Shown here piece by piece: positions 47,511-54,857 of a stretch of DNA of 61,056 nt. The notes beneath the pieces were generated by a model. The model had not been told where the DNA came from. It ran no database searches and saw only the letters and a list, made by a program, of their open reading frames with translations. A program made the translations under genes and the position numbers. Source of the DNA: a virus. The number at the start of each line of letters is the position of its first letter. Position 1 is the stretch's first letter. The stretch spans positions 1 through 61,056 of IMG/VR virus record IMGVR_UViG_3300043256_000368; one strand, 5' to 3'.

Positions 47511-47671
47511 TGTCCGATAACCACTACAAATGCGCCAATTCTATAGAATGCCTATTTTCAGGGCATTTTATACGAGTCAACGATAGCATCGGTGAAGCAT
47601 CGTTTTGTCAACGTAGGCATCGTAACGCTGGACCCTCGTCAACAGACGCAGATGGAGGCCCTAGCGGATGA
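47507..47671 (+). CDS. Small cysteine-containing protein
   Basis: A 54-residue frame begins and ends in ATGA overlaps. It has CANSIEC and a later cysteine (FCQRRHRNAG), which could bind metal or form a disulfide. No family is recognised. Confidence 0.55.
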   Translation: MMSDNHYKCANSIECLFSGHFIRVNDSIGEASFCQRRHRNAGPSSTDADGGPSG

Positions 47672-48708
47672 CCGAAGCCTGCTGCCAATTCCACTTCGAC
47701 GGTAGTTGGATCTGCGAGGATCTTGACCCGTGTGAATGCTTTGACCGTCCGCAGGGTGAGCCGAAGGGGCCGGGCACGACCTGCGCGCTGATGTGTCCGG
47801 AGCACCTGCAAATCGCGTGCGAGCGATGTGGCACCCAGGCGTGCTGCATCCCCGGTGGCGGTGACACGCATATTTGTTCCGACCTGACGGTTCGTGAGTG
47901 CATCGATCAGAATTTCGGTACGCCCGCGGGCCGCGGCTCAATCTGTAGAGAATTCCCGGACCGGATCGTTCCGGGAGACGGAGATTTTCTGTGCGATCCA
48001 CTGTTCACCTGTTGTTTGCCGGATGGGTCCTGTGTGCGCAGCAGCACGTCTTGTTTCAGCTTGGGTGGATTACCCATTCAAGGCGACTTCGTCAGTTGTA
48101 CGGGTATCGATTGCTTCGCGGAGCTTGAAATCAACGAAGCCTGTTGCTCTATGAGCGGCGAGTGCTCGGATGTTCCGTTTCGGGACTGTTGTGACGACGG
48201 CGGTCGACCGCAGGGAGCCGGTACTGATTGTGCCGCCGTTGGTCAGGACTGTGCACCGTTCGTGCCCATCGATTGCCGTGCGGCTCGCGCGGATGAGCGA
48301 GCGACGCACCCGGTAACCGGTGTGCCATACAGGGGGACCACGGCGGATTTATGCGCACTGGCGTTCCTGATTCCCTGGACGTTGGTCCTCACCCGTAGTT
48401 CCCGCATGGTGACCGCGCGCCCCGTTCGAACACACGCCCTTTCGTCCGGGCGCACCGACGACGGTGTCGAGCCGTGTCACTTGCAGGTCACGGACATAGT
48501 TGACAACGGTCAGCGATGGGAAGCGAGGATGTGCGGTGAGCGTATCGCAGGCAATTCACGATCCAAGTATCAAAGTCACGCCGGCGTTGTGTTCGTCCGG
48601 AATTCGGAACTGAACGGTCACTTCTTTGTCGGCGCGTATGAGACTCCGCCTTGGCAGGAGATACAGTTCCACAGCAAGCTCACATACTGCTTCGGAGATC
48701 CGAAATGA
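47668..48708 (+). CDS. Cysteine-rich tail protein with planctomycete-type repeats
   Basis: The 346-residue protein has about 30 cysteines in the first 210 residues. The repeating unit is ACC, then DGSC or similar, a later cysteine, GG and QG-GT-x-C: examples are CCIPGGGDTHIC, CCLPDGSCVRSSTSC and ACCSMSGECSDVPFRDCC. This repeat is common in exported Planctomycetota proteins. The C-terminal 130 residues are a beta domain (QRWEARMCGERIAGNSRSKY). Disulfide-stabilised repeats in a tail protein suggest an exposed host-binding role, probably with a module captured from a host. Confidence 0.7.
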   Translation: MTEACCQFHFDGSWICEDLDPCECFDRPQGEPKGPGTTCALMCPEHLQIACERCGTQACCIPGGGDTHICSDLTVRECIDQNFGTPAGRGSICREFPDRIVPGDGDFLCDPLFTCCLPDGSCVRSSTSCFSLGGLPIQGDFVSCTGIDCFAELEINEACCSMSGECSDVPFRDCCDDGGRPQGAGTDCAAVGQDCAPFVPIDCRAARADERATHPVTGVPYRGTTADLCALAFLIPWTLVLTRSSRMVTARPVRTHALSSGRTDDGVEPCHLQVTDIVDNGQRWEARMCGERIAGNSRSKYQSHAGVVFVRNSELNGHFFVGAYETPPWQEIQFHSKLTYCFGDPK

Positions 48709-50387
48709 GTCGTCCATGCCGGCAAGGCCCCAATCAAGACACTGGCCTCGGGTTCGAAGCCTGCGGCGGGCCTGCTTGGTGCGCGGAGATTACCGGAAAC
48801 TTCAATGAGTGCTGGTTTGGATTGGATTTCGAGCCCGAACATTTCGGGCAGGCATGCGCGGATGCCTACGGTGTCGGGTTGGGTTGCATCTCCTGTAATG
48901 ACGTTCCCGAGGCTTGGGTACGTGGCGCACGCACTGATGGTCGCCGGTTCCTCCTCCCGTACACGCGGTTCAGCCCGGAGGCTCCGCTCCACAGCGGTAA
49001 GGACGCCCATGGGGACATGCACGACCTGCGATCGAACGAACCGTGGCGGGTACCCCTGACGATCACCTTCATGCGTGGCAGCGTCTATAGCGACGATCGG
49101 GGGCTCGAGTGCGTGCTGGATGCGTGCGACTTCGCCAGGACGAAAGCCAATTTTTGCGTCGAGGGTCGGGCGGGGTTCGAGGTACCCGGGTTCCTTCCGG
49201 ACGAACGCGGGTTCAGCGGCCATCACATGCCCGATGCACACGGGAATATGTACGTCCGGCACGTGCTCAAGAGGTCCGAGCCCCATGTGCTCACGTTCGG
49301 ACAGAATTACCTATTCCTGCCCAACCTTCATCGAACCTGGGACTGTACGAGCAACCTGTTGCTCGGCTGTATCGCCGCCATACCGCCGGTCGACGGTTGC
49401 AACTGTCAGCGGAGCTACGCCCTCACGTTTGAAGGGCAGCCGTGTGAGTTCATCAATCCGGGCGGCAGTGTACGCCTTGACCCAGAATACTACGACGCCA
49501 ACGTCGCCAACCGGATGCTTTACAATTTCCTCCGCATCAAGAGTAATAACACCTATATCCGTGGAGCGCCACGCCGGATGTTCAACTCGGATGTCGCACC
49601 CACGATCGTTAAGGACGCCGCGCTCAAGATGATCGCCACACAAGAGCTACCAGGGTGGGTTCGAGAACAAGGCGGGCAGCAGCAACCGGTCCGCATGGAT
49701 CAGGTCCACCAAAATAGCCGTGGTACGGCAATCGCCCTGTACGAAGGATGGAGCCGCGACTGGAACCTGTTCGGGGATGGGAGCTTACTAGCACCGGCGG
49801 CGGCACTTCCGATGTTGCCGATCGCCGGCGGAGTGTCGGCGCGTTTGAGGCAGTCGAATGTGGCATTCTCGGTGGAACCGGTGTTGCTCCTTGCCACGAT
49901 CGAAGTTGCGATGATTGCGCACGCCTTGAGGGACATCAATCGACCGGGTCCTCCCTTTTCCCTACGTGTCCAGCCACAAACCCGGGTGCGGATCTCGGCA
50001 CGCTGGGGGCTAAGGTTGGTCGACGACGTTGATTTCACGACCCCCGACGGGCGCACGATAACTGTGACCCAGCCGAACATCTACGCTGACCCATGGCCGA
50101 CCGTCACAGGCGATCGAGCCGAGTATCGGATAGACGGTGCACCGTTGATCCGATTTGAGGATGTCCAGTGGGAGGGTGAGTTGTCCAGTTTCAGCGTGCC
50201 GCGTGTGCCCAACTTGTCGGTGGCCGAATCCGGCCTGTCCGTCACCTGCCGGTTTTTCCGGGAGGCGTTCGCGGCCGCAAACATTCGCGTCCCCGGGTCG
50301 CCGACCTATTCAGACTCGTGGCCCACGGATCCGGATCGGAATAGCATTTACGGTGGCGCTTTGGGATTGGAGTTTCCCCTGTCGTGA
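48705..50387 (+). CDS. Large tail or baseplate protein
   Basis: The 560-residue protein starts at an ATG overlapping the upstream stop. The first 260 residues contain many cysteines (CRQGPN, ACGGPAWCAEI, CWFGLDF, LGCISCND, CNCQRSYAL). The rest is beta- and loop-rich with FSLRVQPQTRVRISARWGL and VDDVDFTTPDGRTITVTQPN near the C-terminus. The size and place before the fibres suggest a baseplate hub or receptor-binding platform. No known family is recognised. Confidence 0.55.
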   Translation: MSRPCRQGPNQDTGLGFEACGGPAWCAEITGNFNECWFGLDFEPEHFGQACADAYGVGLGCISCNDVPEAWVRGARTDGRRFLLPYTRFSPEAPLHSGKDAHGDMHDLRSNEPWRVPLTITFMRGSVYSDDRGLECVLDACDFARTKANFCVEGRAGFEVPGFLPDERGFSGHHMPDAHGNMYVRHVLKRSEPHVLTFGQNYLFLPNLHRTWDCTSNLLLGCIAAIPPVDGCNCQRSYALTFEGQPCEFINPGGSVRLDPEYYDANVANRMLYNFLRIKSNNTYIRGAPRRMFNSDVAPTIVKDAALKMIATQELPGWVREQGGQQQPVRMDQVHQNSRGTAIALYEGWSRDWNLFGDGSLLAPAAALPMLPIAGGVSARLRQSNVAFSVEPVLLLATIEVAMIAHALRDINRPGPPFSLRVQPQTRVRISARWGLRLVDDVDFTTPDGRTITVTQPNIYADPWPTVTGDRAEYRIDGAPLIRFEDVQWEGELSSFSVPRVPNLSVAESGLSVTCRFFREAFAAANIRVPGSPTYSDSWPTDPDRNSIYGGALGLEFPLS

Positions 50388-51001
50388 GTCATTGGTCGGA
50401 ACAAATCAAGGATCTTGGTGGACAGGTGATGGACCCTGATGTGATGACACAGCGGGACGGTGTGCAACTTCCGCCGGCGAGAAAAGCTGATCCCGGATGT
50501 GGTTCCGGAAAACGCCGCGAAATCGCCGCGAAGATCGAAAGCGGTGGCACGCTGCCGTTCGATCTGAGGGCGGTGAATTGGGTTCGAGTCATGCACCTCC
50601 GCGTGACGTGGTGGGCTCTGTTGGTGTGGGCGGCTCGGCTCCCGTTACGGCTGCCGCTACGCATCGCCTTCTGGGCGGGTCGGTGGTGGATCAAATTCAA
50701 ACTGCGACGACATGCGGAGCGCGGACCGCGCGCGGACACGGCACTCGTCGATTCCAGAATTAAGGTTTGCGAGGCTTGCGAGAAACTTGAAGGGGTTGGT
50801 GTTGGATGGCAGCGCCATTGCGGCGCTTGTTCTTGCCCCAAGACACCGCGTAGCTCGCTCAATCAAACCTGGCATTTCAAAAACTACCGCTGCCCGCTCG
50901 GAAGATGGGATGAGTCCTATGCCAAATGGGTGGTTTTTTCCTTCACCGTGTTGAACGCAAGCTGCAAGACGTGTGGCACGAGGAGTACATCCAATGGCTG
51001 A
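50384..51001 (+). CDS. Membrane-associated protein with zinc motif in the tail operon
   Basis: A 205-residue protein starts at a GTG overlapping the upstream stop. It has a hydrophobic, basic middle segment (WWALLVWAARLPLRLPLRIA) and a C-terminal cysteine block: CEACEKLEG, then CGACSCP, NYRCPLGRW and CKTCG. The cysteine block resembles small zinc domains. Membrane contact and zinc binding are unusual within a tail operon. No family is recognised. Confidence 0.5.
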   Translation: MSHWSEQIKDLGGQVMDPDVMTQRDGVQLPPARKADPGCGSGKRREIAAKIESGGTLPFDLRAVNWVRVMHLRVTWWALLVWAARLPLRLPLRIAFWAGRWWIKFKLRRHAERGPRADTALVDSRIKVCEACEKLEGVGVGWQRHCGACSCPKTPRSSLNQTWHFKNYRCPLGRWDESYAKWVVFSFTVLNASCKTCGTRSTSNG

Positions 51002-51845
51002 CATCCTCACGACCTGGATATCCCTGAACGGAGACTGGACCGATACGGAATCGTGGAGCAATGGTCTGCCGAACACGGCGGATCACGTTGCGATCTTTCG
51101 GCGTGGCTCCGGCGTTGCTCCCTCAAGGAATCTAAGCACGACGGACACAATTAAAGAATTGCAGATCGGCGAAGGATTCGAGCACCCCATCGGGGCGCTA
51201 GGCAACCCGCTTGTGATCGAATTGACGCGACGGGTGTTCCATTTCGGCAATCGACGGCTCTACTGGACGGCTTCTCCATCAAGCTCTCCAATGCCGGATA
51301 TCTTCCTGGTCTCCCCGGACGGAGCCGATCTTGACTCGGACGACAACACTCTTTTCGTCACAACTCTCTTGGGCGTCTACGCCGGTAGGGTCAGGTTGGG
51401 ACCAAAGTTTCGTGTTGGGCTGGATGTCGGAGGTGTTCAGGGAGGTAATGGCCCTGGCCTCATTATTCGTGGATCTGGTATCCGAGGCGCAGTCGTCGAG
51501 TCACAAGCTCCCACGATTGATCGAGTGATTGTGGACGGTGGCAGATTCAGGATGACCGCGGGGACCGCACCTGCTCGCATAAACATCGTCCGTGGATCCG
51601 CTGACGTGCGCGGGTCACTAACCCTCAGCGAAATCGTGCAGAGTGGCGGACGGGTGAGATGGGACGCACCGCCTGCGGCAACACTACGAGTTTTGCATCT
51701 GTCAGGAGGCTTCTTTGACGGTCGGGTCGGTGCGCCGGATATCACCATTCAAAACGGCGCCGTTATCTCGCCCGGTCGGTTGCTGGTGTCTCAGCAAGCG
51801 GATATCAGCGGTCTGGTGGATTTGCGAAACTTGGGTATCGGGTAG
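50994..51845 (+). CDS. Beta-rich tail protein, NW/GD paralogue 1
   Basis: The 283-residue protein has its ATG about nine bases after GAGGAG. It begins with WISLNGDWTDTESWSNGLPN and a following DHVAIF strand, a motif shared with the protein at 52272. The rest is a repetitive beta structure (GLIIRGSGIRGAVVE, IVRGSADVRGSLTL, ITIQNGAVISPGRLL), probably a beta-helix or beta-roll. It may be a fibre or decoration. The first 60 residues are found again, shortened, near 10327. Confidence 0.6.
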   Translation: MADILTTWISLNGDWTDTESWSNGLPNTADHVAIFRRGSGVAPSRNLSTTDTIKELQIGEGFEHPIGALGNPLVIELTRRVFHFGNRRLYWTASPSSSPMPDIFLVSPDGADLDSDDNTLFVTTLLGVYAGRVRLGPKFRVGLDVGGVQGGNGPGLIIRGSGIRGAVVESQAPTIDRVIVDGGRFRMTAGTAPARINIVRGSADVRGSLTLSEIVQSGGRVRWDAPPAATLRVLHLSGGFFDGRVGAPDITIQNGAVISPGRLLVSQQADISGLVDLRNLGIG

Positions 51846-51857
51846 GAGAATTATCAA

Positions 51858-52259
51858 ATGACAATCAACAACACATTACGGGACGATCCAAAGCTATTCA
51901 CCACGCTTGGTCCTGCGGCTCGGACCGCGACGGCGAATGGCGCCACGGTGGATTTGGCCACGTTCAAATTCCCCTCGCTTCATGCAATCGTCGGGACGAT
52001 CACCGACGGAACGCATACTCTCGATCCGGAGGAAGCGGACGACGACGGGTCGGGCGTGCCGGACACGTGGTCCAACATCGCCGCCGCAGATTTGGAAGGC
52101 GGTGCGTTCGCGGTTCTAGCCTCCGATGTCAATCAGTCGAGGGTGTACCAAGGGACAAAGAGGTTTGTACGTGTCAGTGTGACTATTTCCGGCGCGTCGA
52201 CAGGAGGTGTCTACGCAGTGGGTGCTGAATTAGCTCGCGGGGCGTCGTCGGATCTATAA
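51858..52259 (+). CDS. Tail or fibre accessory protein
   Basis: A 133-residue beta-rich protein begins at an ATG nine bases after GGAGAA. Segments include PAARTATANGATVDLATFKF, HAIVGTITDGTHTLDPEEAD and KRFVRVSVTISGAST. It resembles small virion proteins with a single jelly-like domain. No family is assigned. Confidence 0.5.
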   Translation: MTINNTLRDDPKLFTTLGPAARTATANGATVDLATFKFPSLHAIVGTITDGTHTLDPEEADDDGSGVPDTWSNIAAADLEGGAFAVLASDVNQSRVYQGTKRFVRVSVTISGASTGGVYAVGAELARGASSDL

Positions 52260-52271
52260 GGAGACTCCGAA

Positions 52272-53114
52272 ATGGCTACTAAAACCTGGACAAATGGCGC
52301 GGCGAACGGGAACTTCAATACCGCCGGCAACTGGGCGCCGTCCGGAAAGCCCGTCAAAAACGACGACGTGTTTTTCGTGGCAAGCAATAACTCTCCTGTC
52401 ACGGCCGGTCTGGATCAAAGCGGTGGGGCCGGTCTGCATCTCAACCTGATCCAGACCGAGCGTGGATTCACGTCCAAAATCGGCGTGTCGGGTAGTCCGC
52501 TGATCATCACGGCCAATCGCGTGGTGCATCGTGGTGAGGGAGAGTTCTGGTACAAGGACGGTACCGGTACCGAACTACAATGGACCCGCGAAATTCTCAT
52601 CGCCTCGCCAACGGTCAGCGGCAACGCTGCGGTACTCGATGGCGCGGCGATCGAGAGGGTGTTGCTCCGACGGGGTCGGACGCAGATTGCCGGCTCGACT
52701 GGACCGATCGCACGCCTGGAGCTCGGGTTTCAGGGTAACCCGGCGTCCGATGTTATCTGCGACATCGCGTCCGGGGCGGGGGCCATCGGTCGTCTCATCT
52801 TGAATGCGGCGCAGGAATTGGTCACGGACTGTGCGATCGGGTTCGCCACGTGCAGGTCTGGCGAATGGCGTCACGAAGGTGGGACAATTGGGTTTTTGAT
52901 CAACGCCGGCGCGCTGATCATATTCAATCCCGACGAAACGCAGGGGAGGATCAGCACCGGTATTCTGATGGCTGGTACTCTGGATACGCTCCAAACCCAG
53001 CGTAAGAAGGACATTGGTGTTCTGCTACGGATGCCCGGGGCCACCTTCCTCCGGGATGAGGGCCTGGTCGTTCCGGATGAAACCGTTTACATCGGCGACC
53101 TCGTGGACAACTAA
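52272..53114 (+). CDS. Beta-rich tail protein, NW/GD paralogue 2
   Basis: The 280-residue protein starts after AGGAGA. The N-terminus WTNGAANGNFNTAGNWAPSG then KNDDVFFVAS matches the start of the 50994 protein. The later part is again repetitive beta (LRMPGATFLRDEGLVV, IVFNPDETQ-like). The pair likely arose by duplication and may form a stacked or heteromeric structure on the tail. Confidence 0.6.
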   Translation: MATKTWTNGAANGNFNTAGNWAPSGKPVKNDDVFFVASNNSPVTAGLDQSGGAGLHLNLIQTERGFTSKIGVSGSPLIITANRVVHRGEGEFWYKDGTGTELQWTREILIASPTVSGNAAVLDGAAIERVLLRRGRTQIAGSTGPIARLELGFQGNPASDVICDIASGAGAIGRLILNAAQELVTDCAIGFATCRSGEWRHEGGTIGFLINAGALIIFNPDETQGRISTGILMAGTLDTLQTQRKKDIGVLLRMPGATFLRDEGLVVPDETVYIGDLVDN

Positions 53115-53119
53115 GCGTC

Positions 53120-53404
53120 ATGGTGCACAACGCTCGAGTTACGATTGCGAAAGCGGGGCGTGCGGTTCCTCTTGGACCGGCGGGCGGTCCCCGAATGGTC
53201 CTTCTTTGGATCGAAGCACCCGAAGCCAACACGAGCCCGGTGTGCGTTGGCGGCGCATCGGTGGTTGCGCTAGTCGACTCGTACAACAGTCCGGAGCTTC
53301 AACCGGGCGATCGTATGTGGCTTAATAACGTCGACATCGGGGACGTGTGGGTCGATGCTCGGACCGACGATGACGTGGTCGTGTGGCGGGGAATGTCCGC
53401 ATGA
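53120..53404 (+). CDS. Small tail-region protein
   Basis: A 94-residue beta-rich protein (HNARVTIAKAGRAVPLGPAG, then VVALVDSYNSPELQPGD) begins five bases after the previous stop. It overlaps the next gene by an ATGA junction. No family is recognised. Confidence 0.5.
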   Translation: MVHNARVTIAKAGRAVPLGPAGGPRMVLLWIEAPEANTSPVCVGGASVVALVDSYNSPELQPGDRMWLNNVDIGDVWVDARTDDDVVVWRGMSA

Positions 53405-53823
53405 GGATGTTCGATAGGTTTGGTCAGCTGATCGGTGTGCCGGCAACGTTCCCATACTACTTCGGCGCCAAGACGGTCAGCGGGGCGCTGCGGGCGATCG
53501 GTGGAACGGTGTTCACCGGGACGCGCGGGTACCGTATGCCGGCACCCGGGTGGATTGTGGCGCACTCCTGCCAATACACGGTGGATGTGGCCACGTCCGG
53601 GTTCGGTGCGTTCGAGCTCCTCCTCAACGGCAACCCGCAAACGGTGGGTGTGCTCCGGGTTGAATCCTCAGACGGTACTGGAGACGACGGCAAACATGCG
53701 ATGCTCAAACGTAAGGCGCTCCGCTTCGACGCGGGTGACGTCATTGGCGCGTTTTGGTCTGAAAGTGGGACACTGGAATTGGATGCGATCACGGGATTGA
53801 TCACCGTGGTGTTGGCGCGGTGA
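53401..53823 (+). CDS. Small beta-rich tail protein
   Basis: The 140-residue protein starts at an ATG overlapping the upstream TGA. It is compact and beta-rich (WIVAHSCQYTVDVATSGFGA, then ALRFDAGDVIGAFWSESGT). It resembles small receptor-binding or decoration subunits. No assignment is possible. A 69-base gap follows. Confidence 0.5.
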   Translation: MRMFDRFGQLIGVPATFPYYFGAKTVSGALRAIGGTVFTGTRGYRMPAPGWIVAHSCQYTVDVATSGFGAFELLLNGNPQTVGVLRVESSDGTGDDGKHAMLKRKALRFDAGDVIGAFWSESGTLELDAITGLITVVLAR

Positions 53824-53892
53824 CCCTACGGCACGGTCTACACGGCGGCCAAGCTGCCGAGAGTAGGACCGAGGACGACGAAAGGGTGAGTC

Positions 53893-54384
53893 ATGGCTGA
53901 TATTATCCCCAACGCATTATTCAAATCGATGATCACCGCCTATTTAGCGGGCAAGACGATCAAGGCGACGTTGATCATGTCCAACAGCGATTGGCAAACC
54001 GCGCAAGCGGCCATGCGGGACAAGGTCTACGTCGGCGATATTTCGGCAGCGGCGCTGGACGAGTGCGACAGTAGCAACTTCACCTGGGGGCATGGCGGTA
54101 GCGGGCGAAAGACGATCACGTTTACCGGCAAAGTGGATCACACGGCCGATCACGCGACGATGGAGAGCGCGGTCGGTACTTACACCTGGGCAGTTTTGGA
54201 CGAAGACGCATCGCGTAGCATTACGGGCGTGTTGTTTCATGTGGAGGGGACCACTGACGATTCAGACGCCGAGGTACTTGGCTACCAGCAATTCGCGGCT
54301 CCGCGCCAGGCTGACAGCAACGATTTCCTAGTCAACCTGAACGTGGGCGACGGTAGGCTTTTTAAGATCAATCAGGGAGTGTAG
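53893..54384 (+). CDS. Virion protein, tail-fibre associated
   Basis: The 163-residue protein has its ATG after AAAGGGTGAG. It has an N-terminal helix (NALFKSMITAYLAGKTIKAT) and beta segments with GHGGSGRKTITFTGKVDHTA and SITGVLFHVEGTTDDSD. This pattern is seen in small phage structural proteins near the fibres. Function is unknown. Confidence 0.5.
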   Translation: MADIIPNALFKSMITAYLAGKTIKATLIMSNSDWQTAQAAMRDKVYVGDISAAALDECDSSNFTWGHGGSGRKTITFTGKVDHTADHATMESAVGTYTWAVLDEDASRSITGVLFHVEGTTDDSDAEVLGYQQFAAPRQADSNDFLVNLNVGDGRLFKINQGV

Positions 54385-54387
54385 GTG

Positions 54388-54855
54388 ATGGCAGCAGGTG
54401 ATACTCTAATTACGTTGACGGCGTCGCATTCGATCCCCGCGTCGACCGCCCCTTGGGGGGTTGTCAACAACAGTCCGGTTCGCGTCTACGCCGGCGGGTC
54501 GAACAAAACAACCGTCTACGAATTCATCATGCCGCAGCACTTCAATGCGGGCGGGATCAAGGTCATATCACACCTGGATAACCTGGGCACAACGGGCAAC
54601 GTCGATATTGACACAGAGCTCGCGAAGGTCACGGACGCCGTCGACTCTTACGCTGCGGCGCAAAGTACCGACGACACGGACGTGCCGGGCACCGCCAAAG
54701 ACACGTTCAAGGTGGAAACGGATCATACGTCGGCGCAGATCGATGGGATTATCAAGGGCGATCGGTGTCGCTTGCGGATCACGCGCGATGCCGTAAACGA
54801 CACCAATGGCGATGAAACGCGAATCTTCGCTGTTGAACTCAGGGAGACAGCATAA
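54388..54855 (+). CDS. Tail protein, unassigned
   Basis: The 155-residue protein follows the upstream stop. The pattern GDTLITLTASHSIPAS, then TVYEFIMPQHFNAGGIKVI and TRIFAVELRE is beta-rich. A GTG three bases upstream is an alternative. No family is recognised. Confidence 0.5.
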   Translation: MAAGDTLITLTASHSIPASTAPWGVVNNSPVRVYAGGSNKTTVYEFIMPQHFNAGGIKVISHLDNLGTTGNVDIDTELAKVTDAVDSYAAAQSTDDTDVPGTAKDTFKVETDHTSAQIDGIIKGDRCRLRITRDAVNDTNGDETRIFAVELRETA

Positions 54856-54857
54856 CC

